A stretch of 64,000 bases of DNA, from assembly GCA_910588215.1 (NCBI GenBank), contig CAJUQJ010000006.1:1-64000 (forward strand), read 5' to 3'. Source of the DNA: an uncultured Lachnospiraceae bacterium. GTDB taxonomy: Bacteria > Bacillota > Clostridia > Lachnospirales > Lachnospiraceae. The first letter of the stretch is position 1, and each line of letters begins with the position of its first letter. The position numbers and the translations under genes were made by a program. The notes beneath the pieces are model-generated. The model made no database searches, was not told where the DNA came from, and worked only from the letters and a program-made list of their open reading frames with translations. Positions 36,627 through 45,294 of this stretch are shown piece after piece.

Positions 36627-37235
36627 CTAAGCCGCCAGCCTCCCTTCTGCACAATGCTCAAGGAGGTTGTATATAGAATCAACTAAGTGTCTATACCCCC
36701 CCCCTCCATAAATTTTGCTCTCTAGATATTCTTTCTTTAGCATAGCATACCACCTTAAATTCTGATATTGTCCTCTCAAACACAGATGATTCCGGAACTC
36801 ACCTTCCAAAATAAATCCGCATTTTTCATATAACCGTATCGCTCTCTTATTCTCCGATATGACGTTCAAATAAACCCTTTCCAAATCAAACTCATGAAAT
36901 GCAATATTTAGCAGTTCTCTTGTAGCAAGATACGCCACCGCTCTGCCTTGTGCCGTCTTTCTCAGGCTGATCGCATATTCAGCATTTTTATCTCTAAGAT
37001 CAATAGACTTCAAGCTGATCGTTCCCAAATACTCATCTGCTTCTTCAACAATTGCATAATGCACACTTTTGCCATGTAGCGGGACAATATCCGCTCGGTC
37101 TATGAATTCCAAAACATCTTTCTCCGTTTTGTCCAGCATATCGTCGCGAAAATATCTGGCCACCTCTATATCATGCATCCATTCCAACATTCCTATACAG
37201 TCTTTCCTTTGAAGCTGCCTTAACTGCACGGTCAT
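36627..37235 (-). CDS. GNAT-family N-acetyltransferase with a G9 tract near the C-terminus
   Basis: A 202-residue RimJ/RimL-type GNAT enzyme: LRQLQRKDCIGMLEWMHDIEVARYF at the start, the acetyl-CoA loop LRKTAQGRAVAYLATRELL, and NVISENKRAIRLYEKCGFILEGEF. It would acetylate an amino group, plausibly on an amino sugar of the island. After the usual family end (about LKKEYLESKIY) a run of nine G on the minus strand (36704-36696) encodes GGGG and continues into a 26-residue tail reaching the next ATG. One G more or less would stop the protein within a few codons. The start overlaps the GT2 stop by 4 bp. Confidence 0.85.
   Translation of the reverse strand: MTVQLRQLQRKDCIGMLEWMHDIEVARYFRDDMLDKTEKDVLEFIDRADIVPLHGKSVHYAIVEEADEYLGTISLKSIDLRDKNAEYAISLRKTAQGRAVAYLATRELLNIAFHEFDLERVYLNVISENKRAIRLYEKCGFILEGEFRNHLCLRGQYQNLRWYAMLKKEYLESKIYGGGGYRHLVDSIYNLLEHCAEGRLAA
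36696..36704. repeat. Homopolymer tract C9 (G9 on the coding strand)
   Basis: Nine consecutive C on the plus strand inside the 3' end of the GNAT gene. In the present length the reading frame stays open to the MaoC gene; with 8 or 10 it would end after GGGGIDT or GGGGV. Runs of this length are prone to slippage during replication. Confidence 0.9.
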
Positions 37236-38155
37236 TGTTCTTCTTCCTCCTCAATAATATATGGCGGCCGATTTCGTGACGCATCAAATGCCCTCCATAG
37301 ATATCCGCCGAGGATTCCAAGCGTCAGCATAATGATTCCAAAGCTTAATAGATTGAAAATAAACAGGGTTGTCCATCCGCTCACATCAATCAATCCAAAC
37401 ATTTTAAAAGCAAATACTAGAAGTGCCCATGCCGCCGCTCCAAAACAGGACAATGTTCCTATGACCGAAACGATCGTGATCGGTAACGTCGAAAAACTAA
37501 ACAAAGTATCTGTTACCAATCTTATTTTTTTCCTCAACGTCCATCTACTTTCACCGATCTCTCTCTGCAGTCTTGTGTAATAAATCTTCTCCGTTTTAAA
37601 TCCGCTCCATAGTATCTGTCCGGTCAGGGCACTGTTTTTCTCATCGAGTTGCATCAGTACATGAATAACTTTTCTGTCTAATAGGTACACATCAAATCCA
37701 CCGCGAGGCATATCCGGCAGTGCTGCTTTTCTTACCAACCAATAATATAAATTGGCAAAAAGAGTCTGCCCCTTCCCTTCTTGCCGATCTTTCCTCACTG
37801 CCAATACAACATTATTTCCTTTTCGCCAGCTTTCTGCCATCTCCAGAACCATCTCCGTTGGTTCCTGCAGATCGGCTGCCTTCACTACTGCACAATCGCC
37901 TGTGCATTTAGACAGCCCGCACAGAATCGCCGCATGTGAACCAAAGTTTCTTGACAGACTATATACCTCAATTCTTTTGTCTTTCTCTGCCAACTCTTTC
38001 ATCACGGTATAGCTTTCATCCTTGGAACCATCATTCACCATAACGATTTCCCATTCATATTCATCACGATTTAAGAGTTTTTCAGACATATCTGCATATA
38101 GAGGTCTTAAATTGTCCTGATTATAGTACACCGGAATGACTATTGATATTTTCAT
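37232..38155 (-). CDS. Polyprenyl-phosphate glycosyltransferase (GtrB/ArnC type)
   Basis: A 307-residue family 2 enzyme with two C-terminal membrane segments. Catalytic landmarks are ISIVIPVYYNQDNLRPLY, MVNDGSKDESY, AAILCGLSKCTGDCAVVKAADLQEP and the SRWTLRKKIRLVTD amphipathic stretch before the segments at about 230-290. Members move a sugar to undecaprenyl phosphate on the cytosolic face; with GtrA (33862) the sugar could be flipped out and added outside. The FdtA-like gene is directly upstream (adjacent codons). Confidence 0.92.
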   Translation of the reverse strand: MKISIVIPVYYNQDNLRPLYADMSEKLLNRDEYEWEIVMVNDGSKDESYTVMKELAEKDKRIEVYSLSRNFGSHAAILCGLSKCTGDCAVVKAADLQEPTEMVLEMAESWRKGNNVVLAVRKDRQEGKGQTLFANLYYWLVRKAALPDMPRGGFDVYLLDRKVIHVLMQLDEKNSALTGQILWSGFKTEKIYYTRLQREIGESRWTLRKKIRLVTDTLFSFSTLPITIVSVIGTLSCFGAAAWALLVFAFKMFGLIDVSGWTTLFIFNLLSFGIIMLTLGILGGYLWRAFDASRNRPPYIIEEEEEQ

Positions 38156-38575
38156 TTACTGCTCCTCTTTATTGACAAGTTCGAGATATTCCTCATATTC
38201 TCTTATATATTCAGCCGCATCATAGTGTTCGCTGGCTAAGCAGAGTAGCACAGAATCCTGGCTGAAGTCATACATGTCTTTCCATATCATTTTAGGCAGA
38301 TAAATCCCTGTATGTGGACGATTCAATAGAAAGACTGCCTCATTTCCTTTTCCATCACATGCCTTCACCTTACACGATCCCGCCATATTGATCAAAACGA
38401 ACTCTGTCTTCTGATTAGCATGCTGGCCTCTAATAATACTTTCGTCAGATCCATAAATATAGAAGATCCTTTTGATATCAAACGGAATATCTTGCTGTCC
38501 TTCTACAATTACCAAGTGCCCCCTTTCATCTCCCCTTTGGGGAAATTCAAGCATCTGTGGTCCTAAATACTTCAT
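38156..38575 (-). CDS. FdtA/QdtA-type dTDP-hexulose ketoisomerase (WxcM-like)
   Basis: A 139-residue cupin protein, the usual length. It matches the FdtA/WxcM-C family (PF05523): FPQRGDERGHLVIVEGQQDIPFDIKRIFYIYG, then IRGQHANQKTEFVLINMAGS with the catalytic His, and the tail YLPKMIWKDMYDFSQDSVLLCLASEHYDAAEYIREYEEYL. It converts dTDP-4-keto-6-deoxyglucose to the 3-keto sugar. The ATG at 38575 has AGGAGAAAATGAT before it, removing seven extra residues. Isomer choice (Fuc3N versus Qui3N) cannot be told. Confidence 0.9.
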   Translation of the reverse strand: MKYLGPQMLEFPQRGDERGHLVIVEGQQDIPFDIKRIFYIYGSDESIIRGQHANQKTEFVLINMAGSCKVKACDGKGNEAVFLLNRPHTGIYLPKMIWKDMYDFSQDSVLLCLASEHYDAAEYIREYEEYLELVNKEEQ

Positions 38576-38607
38576 ATCATTTTCTCCTTTTGTCAATACA
38601 AATTTCT

Positions 38608-39665
38608 CTATTTTCCATCAAGCTGATATACTTGCTTACAATAAAATCTCAAAAGCAACTCTATTAGTTGTTTCACTATCACTGGTAACGTAACAATCGT
38701 ACCCAAAGCTAATATCCGCATCAATAAATTTCCATCTCTTAAACCCGGACATTTATTTGCTAAGAACGAACTGACATGCATATGATACAACCATATATAC
38801 AATGTATTCCTTCCCAAAAAACTGCATACATCTATAAGTTTACGCAAAGCAACCGGATGACCGTACTCGCTTAACAAAGAAAATGTACTATAGCACAAAA
38901 ATAATATAAACACAGAATAAACCATAAAATTCACACTGGGAGGATTAAATCCCCCACCCCAGTACGGACTCATCCATGCGTCAAAAGGCAATCTGCCTTG
39001 TGCCATCAACAGAACCCACATTATTGATAACCCTAAACTCAAAACAGCAATTATCAGACGCTTACTTACACTCTTTGAAAATGCACCACTACTCTCCAAT
39101 ACCATACCCAAATAATATAAGATTACATAAGTACCCCCCCTAGGTATTTTCCACCACCATGTACCGGTAGAATGTATGTATAGTTAATACTGATATACGC
39201 AAACCATCCCAGGAACCCGATTGTGCCCAGGTGAAGTACCCACTTACATTTCTTACAGTTTACAAACCTACACCAGTTTAGCAATATAGGTGCCACCATT
39301 ATAAGCTGTATGAAAAAAACCAAATAGTAATAGGGCCCCTGTATGTCGAAATTAAGCAGATATGTCATATATGTCTTTAAATCAAATCTTCTTGTTATAA
39401 TATACGTACCGATAAATGTTGCTATCGTATATGCTATAAGTATTTTCTGAACTCTCCGGAATTGAGCCGCAAAAGAGACTTCCTTACCTCTCGTATATGC
39501 ATTCCATATGGAAATGCCTGCCAACAATACAAATAAGCTGACTGAGTAATAACTCGCAACAGCTACATGTGGTTTCGTATATAGAAATCCATTACAATGG
39601 TCTACTGCAACCGCTATAATAGCAATCAACTTTGCACAATCAATCCACTCAATTCTATCTTGCAT
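38608..39665 (-). pseudogene. Acyltransferase family 3 gene, frameshifted at a G7 tract (probably phase-OFF)
   Basis: Two adjacent frames make one Acyl_transf_3 protein. The 5' part (39665-39123) begins QDRIEWIDCAKLIAIIAVAVDHCNGF with the family's histidine. The 3' part (39111-38608) carries the later membrane segments and LGRNTLYIWLYHMHVSSF. They meet at a run of seven G on the minus strand (39140-39134). As read, the frame ends LGGVLM then TAA. With one more G it reads LGGGTYVILYYLGMVLESS and runs without a break to 38608, giving about 352 residues. The gene is therefore one base from intact; slipped-strand switching, a fixed mutation or a sequencing error are the options. Confidence 0.88.
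39134..39140. repeat. Homopolymer tract C7 (G7 on the coding strand) at the acyltransferase frameshift
   Basis: Seven C on the plus strand exactly where the two halves of the acyltransferase change frame. Eight would restore the full protein. Confidence 0.9.
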
Positions 39666-39738
39666 TCTCTTTCAATCCTTTAATTCATATCACAAAATTA
39701 GTTTTAAAATACCATCTATGCCAAAATTGATGTCGGCA

Positions 39739-39846
39739 CTAACTTCGCTTGGCTGTCTCCCCTATCTCAATCATGGACTTTGGTTTCAGATGGCTTTCTT
39801 CGCTGATCCTGGTGCCTAACCCACCTGCTAATATTACAACTTTCAT
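39739..39846 (-). pseudogene. rfbF: 5' remnant of glucose-1-phosphate cytidylyltransferase (rfbF)
   Basis: The first 29 codons are a plain match to RfbF-type sugar nucleotidyltransferases: start KVVILAGGLGTRISEESHLK followed by PKSMIEIG. The match then stops and the frame ends six codons later (AKRS, TAG). In intact RfbF the next residues are G-K-P-I-L-W-H. The rest of the gene is missing, so this is a deletion scar showing that a CDP-sugar route once lay here. It falls between the GT39-like gene and the acyltransferase. Confidence 0.82.
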
Positions 39847-39932
39847 TTGAATTACCCTTTCTGTTCTCATAAGGTGTCCACGTTGAAATACCTGACAAAA
39901 GTATAAATAGACATATAGGAATTGTGCAGCAC

Positions 39933-41492
39933 TTAACCTGCTCGTCTCTTCTTAACACCCGCTACAAATTTAGTTATATGGTCATACCCAGTTACAACTC
40001 CTATACCGGCTATGATAAAAATATATGGCATTCCCAAATACCGATATCGCGCTTGTACTTCAATCAATAAATGAATCGATGTCCATCCCAACAGCATCCA
40101 TAAAACTATTTCAGTGCTGGCATCGCCTTTCCTAATCAGCATAATAAGTCCCATAATTACACAGACATATATGACTCTTAAGAACAGCCAATCAAAGTGG
40201 GCATATGATGAATAAATTTCAAACTCACTTCTTTTTTCATCATATTCTTCTTGAGATAATATACTATTTTCAAAATCTTCTTGTAATTTAGCCTGCATCC
40301 CTCCATAATACCACCAAGCATATGAATCTTGTTCAAACCATACCTGATCCACTTTGTCCCGAAACAGTAACAAAATATCCTTAGGTGATTTCTGAAATAC
40401 TCTCTCATTTATCTGCTGTTTACACCACTGCTGCTGTTCTTCCTCATTCAAACTCCCAAGCACTCTACCATCTTCCGCGGAATACCCGCCACGTGTCTCT
40501 TCATTAAATCCAACCACTATCTTGGGCAGATAAGAACTGGAAGACTTATTTATCTCATTACTTACAATTCCACTTTTTTGTAAACAGAAAATCCCAAGAT
40601 TGACAATAAGAAAATAACAAACTACTACACAGGTACAGTATCTGATTCTTGTGAAATCTCTTTTTTCCTTTGCAAAAATACCCATGACTCCATATGCACT
40701 TACAGCAATGATCAGAATGATCGCTGACGGATGCCCAAAGTCACTAAAGGCAAAACATATGCCACTTACAATTGCACAAATAATCTTCTTGATATCACGA
40801 ACATGCTCTATCTTAATCAATAAGTACATTCCCAGCATAGCAAACATAATAGCGATATGATGATTTGTAGTAACCTGAGATGATATGATATTGCCTGGAT
40901 AAACTGCGAAAAGAATACTGGAAGCAAATGCCATTCTTCTATCATAATTCTCTATACACAAATAAATCAAAATGCATATAATTGATGAAAAAAATACGTT
41001 TGCAATTTGGAACCCTATTAGTTTTGTCGAAAAAAGCTTTGCAACAATTGCCATAAATACCGCCAGACCACCAAACTTCGGAATCTGATATTGTGTCACA
41101 AGATCACTGACAAATGCCTTATCTCCACTAATTAAATGTACACCCATCTCGTAGTAATTCCTAAAATCAGATGTCGGAATATAAATTCTTTGACTTAGCA
41201 GTAACATACGTGGTATCAATGCCATTACAAGCAGGAAAACTATAACTCTCTTTCTCTTCCATTCCATAATTTTATTGCGTGATCTATATAGAATCAATGC
41301 AAGCAAAAAGTATATCCATACATAAATCATGGTATATCCCTGTTGCTCTAAATTTCTCAAAATCTCTAAAATTGTCCTACCAGATTCCGCAAACAATAGG
41401 CCACATGCAAAAAAAATAATCAAAGCAATACAAAAACAATGATATACGTTCCGTTTAAACCAAAATAAACTTATCTTTTCCTTATTTCTCAT
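39933..41492 (-). CDS. Polytopic GT39-like membrane glycosyltransferase
   Basis: A 519-residue protein with about 11-12 membrane segments. The first outside loop carries an acidic residue in IYIPTSDFRNYYEMG, the position of the catalytic Asp in GT39/PMT-type (GT-C) enzymes, and the family-like SSILFAVYPGNIISSQVTTNHH follows. It would transfer a sugar from a polyprenyl-phosphate donor outside the membrane. It is A+T-rich compared with core genes. The leader before its start is shared with the gene at 10868. Confidence 0.75.
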   Translation of the reverse strand: MRNKEKISLFWFKRNVYHCFCIALIIFFACGLLFAESGRTILEILRNLEQQGYTMIYVWIYFLLALILYRSRNKIMEWKRKRVIVFLLVMALIPRMLLLSQRIYIPTSDFRNYYEMGVHLISGDKAFVSDLVTQYQIPKFGGLAVFMAIVAKLFSTKLIGFQIANVFFSSIICILIYLCIENYDRRMAFASSILFAVYPGNIISSQVTTNHHIAIMFAMLGMYLLIKIEHVRDIKKIICAIVSGICFAFSDFGHPSAIILIIAVSAYGVMGIFAKEKRDFTRIRYCTCVVVCYFLIVNLGIFCLQKSGIVSNEINKSSSSYLPKIVVGFNEETRGGYSAEDGRVLGSLNEEEQQQWCKQQINERVFQKSPKDILLLFRDKVDQVWFEQDSYAWWYYGGMQAKLQEDFENSILSQEEYDEKRSEFEIYSSYAHFDWLFLRVIYVCVIMGLIMLIRKGDASTEIVLWMLLGWTSIHLLIEVQARYRYLGMPYIFIIAGIGVVTGYDHITKFVAGVKKRRAG

Positions 41493-41556
41493 ATAAATCC
41501 TTTCTAAGCATTCATATCTCGTATCTTCATACCACCCTAAATAGAAGTGGATACTT
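41493..41556 (-). promoter_or_regulatory. Structured 5' leader shared with the gene at 10868, copy B
   Basis: Reading the minus strand: AAGTATCC (41556-41549), then CCACTTCTATT, GGTGGTATG, then GAATGCTT (41513-41506), then the ribosome site AGAAAGGATTTATATG. The outer arms differ from copy A but still pair: two positions changed on both sides, one became a G-T pair and one is lost. The 5' arm overlaps the last codons of the upstream gene, which ends at 41537. Confidence 0.45.
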
Positions 41557-43387
41557 CGTTCCGACTGACTGTTTTTACCTGTTCTCTATTGAAGAGTGGC
41601 ATAAAAAGTATTATCGGAAAAGCTCCCACTATCGAGTAATAATATCTAAATTCCGCATATACGGGAGTACTTATCAACAAGGTGCCCCAAATGAAAACCG
41701 GCAGTATATATATAATGGTCAGCTCCCATCTTCGCCTGTATATTGTGTATGCCGTCATGATAATAAGACACCATGTAAACACTCCAAGGCACCAAAAAGA
41801 ACCATATAGAGGTCGTTCGATATACCGATCAGTATTTTCACGGACTTTTTCCACCACACTTTCAGATACCAAAGGCCTTGAATAAATACCATACTCATTT
41901 TCATAGATTCCTCTACTGTATACCCAAAAGGATACGTCAGGATACCAATAGCCGTAAGTCTCTTTGATCCACGCGGTCAAATAGTCTAATGGATACCGCA
42001 GTCCTATCTGAAAGTACATTTTCAAATACTGTCCACGGTGCGCCATAAAATATTCCGTGTTGTCCTTTTCATTAAAAAGCACTTTGATCGGATCAGACGT
42101 ATTTGGTGCATAAGTTTCAGGAATGCGTTCTATCTCCACAAGTTCACTCAGAAGCTTTTGTTCTTCCTCCTTCAGTTCATCACCCTTTGCAACACAATAA
42201 GCAATCTGCTGCAGTGGAATAGACATGCTCTCTGTCCATCTCCGCTCTCCTCCTGCAATCGAAGAATATACCGGTCCTTTTATGATGAGGCAAAGAACAA
42301 CTGTCATGACTGCTGTGACCACAATTCCCCTGTCTCTGTTTTTCATGCCATATACAGTAAGTCCGGCCACCCATAGAATATATGCGTAAAACGCGTTACT
42401 TCTAAACAAACAGACCATACAGCCACACACCATAATCTCTGCCAAATAGAGAAGACTTCTTCTCCTTGTCCTCTTTGTCTCTCCAAAATATTTGCATAAT
42501 AAAAGTATCAACAATACAGTGACCATTCCATGTGTCACGTCTTTCCAAATTGTCACGCTGTAGATACCATTGTAAGAAACCAGACCATAGAATGCCATTC
42601 CCAGAAGCGCCGGTCCCATTCTTTCTGTTTTCTGATATATGCATCGAATTACTGCTGAAAACACTGTTGCCATCATAAGTAACTGCACCATACTGACAAA
42701 TCCACAGGCCGTCACAATGTCATCCACCCCTATCAGAACAGCCATTTTATACCACATCTTTATCCACAATGTATGTATGATCGGATGGTGATCAACAAGT
42801 GGTTGACCTCCCACAATCTGCCTAAACTGATCTATACTGTCGTACGAGAAAACACCCGGATACTCCGTAAGCCAAAACGGTATCCAACAGCCTATAAGAA
42901 AAGCCAGGGAAATAATAAATACCTTATTCGGAGAAATTCGTTTCACCCACCTCTTCTGTCGGTGTACATCGTGATTCTTTTGCCCATTTCCTATGTGATC
43001 CTCAGTCCATGAGTTATACAGGAAATATGTATCATACAGTTGGAAAATATTTTTCACTGCCCAACACAAAAAGAAATAATTTCCTGCTATAACAAAAAAC
43101 AGCAAGACAGTGCCTTCCCCAAAAGTGCCTTCCGTAAAAAGATCAATCTTACCTCCGGCTAAGAAAAGCGAAAATATCAATGCTGTTCCTTTAATATAAA
43201 CAGATATTTTATCATCCTGTTTCTCCTGTGCATATAAATATACGCATATACCGAATATCATTAACGGGTAAATACTGACAATTGCCAAATTCCAAACATA
43301 TGTAATACCTACTGCACTGATCAATGCGCGTATTACATATTGTTTTCCCTGTTTTCTATCCATATGTCCTCCCTGATTCCGCTCCAT
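41537..43387 (-). CDS. DUF6020-family polytopic membrane protein
   Basis: A 616-residue protein with about 12-14 membrane segments, like DUF6020 proteins found in Firmicute glycan clusters. Recognisable parts are WIPFWLTEYPGVFSYDSIDQFRQI, GQPLVDHHPIIHTLWIKMWY and NGIYSVTIWKDVTHGM, with acidic residues in the first outside loop as in GT-C enzymes. A role as a polyprenyl-donor glycosyltransferase or polymerase is inferred from layout. The C-terminus overlaps the leader of the next gene. Confidence 0.75.
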   Translation of the reverse strand: MERNQGGHMDRKQGKQYVIRALISAVGITYVWNLAIVSIYPLMIFGICVYLYAQEKQDDKISVYIKGTALIFSLFLAGGKIDLFTEGTFGEGTVLLFFVIAGNYFFLCWAVKNIFQLYDTYFLYNSWTEDHIGNGQKNHDVHRQKRWVKRISPNKVFIISLAFLIGCWIPFWLTEYPGVFSYDSIDQFRQIVGGQPLVDHHPIIHTLWIKMWYKMAVLIGVDDIVTACGFVSMVQLLMMATVFSAVIRCIYQKTERMGPALLGMAFYGLVSYNGIYSVTIWKDVTHGMVTVLLILLLCKYFGETKRTRRRSLLYLAEIMVCGCMVCLFRSNAFYAYILWVAGLTVYGMKNRDRGIVVTAVMTVVLCLIIKGPVYSSIAGGERRWTESMSIPLQQIAYCVAKGDELKEEEQKLLSELVEIERIPETYAPNTSDPIKVLFNEKDNTEYFMAHRGQYLKMYFQIGLRYPLDYLTAWIKETYGYWYPDVSFWVYSRGIYENEYGIYSRPLVSESVVEKVRENTDRYIERPLYGSFWCLGVFTWCLIIMTAYTIYRRRWELTIIYILPVFIWGTLLISTPVYAEFRYYYSIVGAFPIILFMPLFNREQVKTVSRNEVSTSI

Positions 43388-43493
43388 AGAATCTCGAATT
43401 TTAACAAGTCAATCGACCGAATACCAGAAATCTGTTGTTGAACCATTATTCACCTGCGGATTAGCATACAATGTCTCCCACATCCACATTTTG

Positions 43494-45293
43494 TTAATAT
43501 CTAAATTTATTTCTCCAGTAATGTTGAAGACATACAAACTGGCTGAATAATTCTTTCCTTTCCTCCGGTATCTCACAAGTAAACACATCATCCACAACAT
43601 ATTTCCCCACCGTGCTTACCACTGGAAATACTTTCCGCTGTTCGTCCATCACCTGCATATAAGTCGGTCCATCCCAAGAACACTGCTCAAATAATATGTT
43701 CATAAGATAGCAGGGTGAAATTGTCGGACCTTCTCCCACAAAGTCATTTCCCAGCACCTTTTTGGCAGCATTATTAGCCCATAATAGATATTCCGTCGTA
43801 TGCTGCTGCCTAACAATCTCTTCCGATGACGTTGAAAAATCAATTCCCATTTCCGCATAATAAACATTTCCGTCTCCCATCCAGGGCAAGTGATCACTAA
43901 ATAGCACAAACACTACAGGATCCTCTTCTACCTCCAATTTATGAATAAATTGAAGCAATTGCGTATCGCCTTCCGTAATGACCTCCATATAGTTATCCAT
44001 CGCTGTTCTGCACTCATCACTGTACTGACTGCCGGTAAGGTATTGCCGTTCCCCGACTCGGTATCCCGTTGGATATGGCCCATGGCTCTGTACCGTAACA
44101 CTAAAAGAAAAATAAGAATTCCCGCTCGCTTTATTCGCTATAAAATCTTGATACACTTGCTCATACATGTAAGAGTCTTCCGGGAAATAACGCTCGGTCA
44201 TCGCTCCATATGTATCCTCGTAAAACCGATAATTAGAAAATCCAAGAAATTCATTGATGTTCCTCCGGTTATAAAACCATTGAAAGAAAGGATGGCTTCC
44301 TTCCGTCACATACCCTTGATCTTTCAAATACCATACATAGGAATTGGTCTTTCCTCTGAAATCTTTCAGTACATAATCACCGGTCAGAAAACATCGTTCA
44401 GTATCAACTGTTCCACCGCCAAAAACATTTACAAATAATTCTCCCGTATAACTTTCATCCTGCAGTTGATGGTAAAGATCATAGCTACTGTTATCAAAAC
44501 CAGGAATGTCATATTTGGAAAAATCAGCATATGCCTCTCGCATAACTGCAATAATATTAACATTCTGCCCGGATGGGATATCTACCTCATCATATTGCGA
44601 AAGCAGCAATTCCAACTCTGCCTCATCATATCCCCATGGTTCCACTTCCTTATATCGAAACATGCTATGAACAAACGGATAAAAAAAACCGTGTGAAACA
44701 TAGAGCTGCGTTGCGCTTCGTGTATCCAGTTGCTCATAGTTATCAAATTGTGCATAAGCCGATTCATCCTTATACATCGGACAAGCAAGAACTCCGGTAA
44801 AAACTATGACTCCCAAAACCACGCACCGTCTTTTCCAGCCAGCAGTTTCTTTACCTGTTAATATGTAAAGCATAAGCGTCGATAGAACAACGCTTCCTAC
44901 AGCCACCACTATCTTCCAGTCTACAAAAAGCGAATAACTTTCCGACATATTTATAGCTTCCCGAATCAGTGTGATATCCTCGAAATATAGCGGGTCATCT
45001 CGAAAGACTAACTTAAAATAGTTACACAGAGCCATCACTACAGAAATACTTCCTCCAACTGCAATCGCTACCCATGCTTTTCCGATAAGAACGTAAAATA
45101 ACCCACTAAATACTACGACTGGTAAAACGTTGAGCACTACAAGTTTCGGCATCGATATGTAGCACCAGAACACCTGCCCCGAATATCCTCCTGTCGCCAG
45201 ACATAATATTCCCAATCCTGTTAGGCAACTGCAAAATACCAGCAAAAGCTCGCTGCAAAAGCTCCTACTGCCCTCTGATTTAAATATCCTCAT
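43494..45293 (-). CDS. LTA synthase-like sulfatase-fold phosphoglycerol transferase
   Basis: A protein of about 599 residues: four to five N-terminal membrane segments (LLLVFCSCLTGLGILCLATGGY; LNVLPVVVFSGLFYVLIG), then an outside sulfatase/alkaline-phosphatase fold domain. The domain has NIIAVMREAYADFSKYD, VFGGGTVDTER where the family keeps its nucleophile Thr, SVTVQSHGPYP and VLFSDHLPWMGDG. These match LtaS/MdoB-type enzymes that move glycerol phosphate from phosphatidylglycerol. The start at 45293 is next to the GT4 stop. In this island it may decorate the exported polysaccharide with glycerol phosphate. Confidence 0.87.
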   Translation of the reverse strand: MRIFKSEGSRSFCSELLLVFCSCLTGLGILCLATGGYSGQVFWCYISMPKLVVLNVLPVVVFSGLFYVLIGKAWVAIAVGGSISVVMALCNYFKLVFRDDPLYFEDITLIREAINMSESYSLFVDWKIVVAVGSVVLSTLMLYILTGKETAGWKRRCVVLGVIVFTGVLACPMYKDESAYAQFDNYEQLDTRSATQLYVSHGFFYPFVHSMFRYKEVEPWGYDEAELELLLSQYDEVDIPSGQNVNIIAVMREAYADFSKYDIPGFDNSSYDLYHQLQDESYTGELFVNVFGGGTVDTERCFLTGDYVLKDFRGKTNSYVWYLKDQGYVTEGSHPFFQWFYNRRNINEFLGFSNYRFYEDTYGAMTERYFPEDSYMYEQVYQDFIANKASGNSYFSFSVTVQSHGPYPTGYRVGERQYLTGSQYSDECRTAMDNYMEVITEGDTQLLQFIHKLEVEEDPVVFVLFSDHLPWMGDGNVYYAEMGIDFSTSSEEIVRQQHTTEYLLWANNAAKKVLGNDFVGEGPTISPCYLMNILFEQCSWDGPTYMQVMDEQRKVFPVVSTVGKYVVDDVFTCEIPEERKELFSQFVCLQHYWRNKFRY

Positions 45294-45294
45294 T

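Noticed and set aside
39767..39958. A 63-codon ORF over the rfbF remnant
   Set aside because: It is in another frame; the rfbF match in the frame starting at 39846 is much clearer.
43409..43600. A 63-codon frame overlapping the 3' end of the LTA-synthase-like gene
   Set aside because: It overlaps the real gene in another frame, has no ribosome site, and the LTA-synthase-like protein already ends normally.
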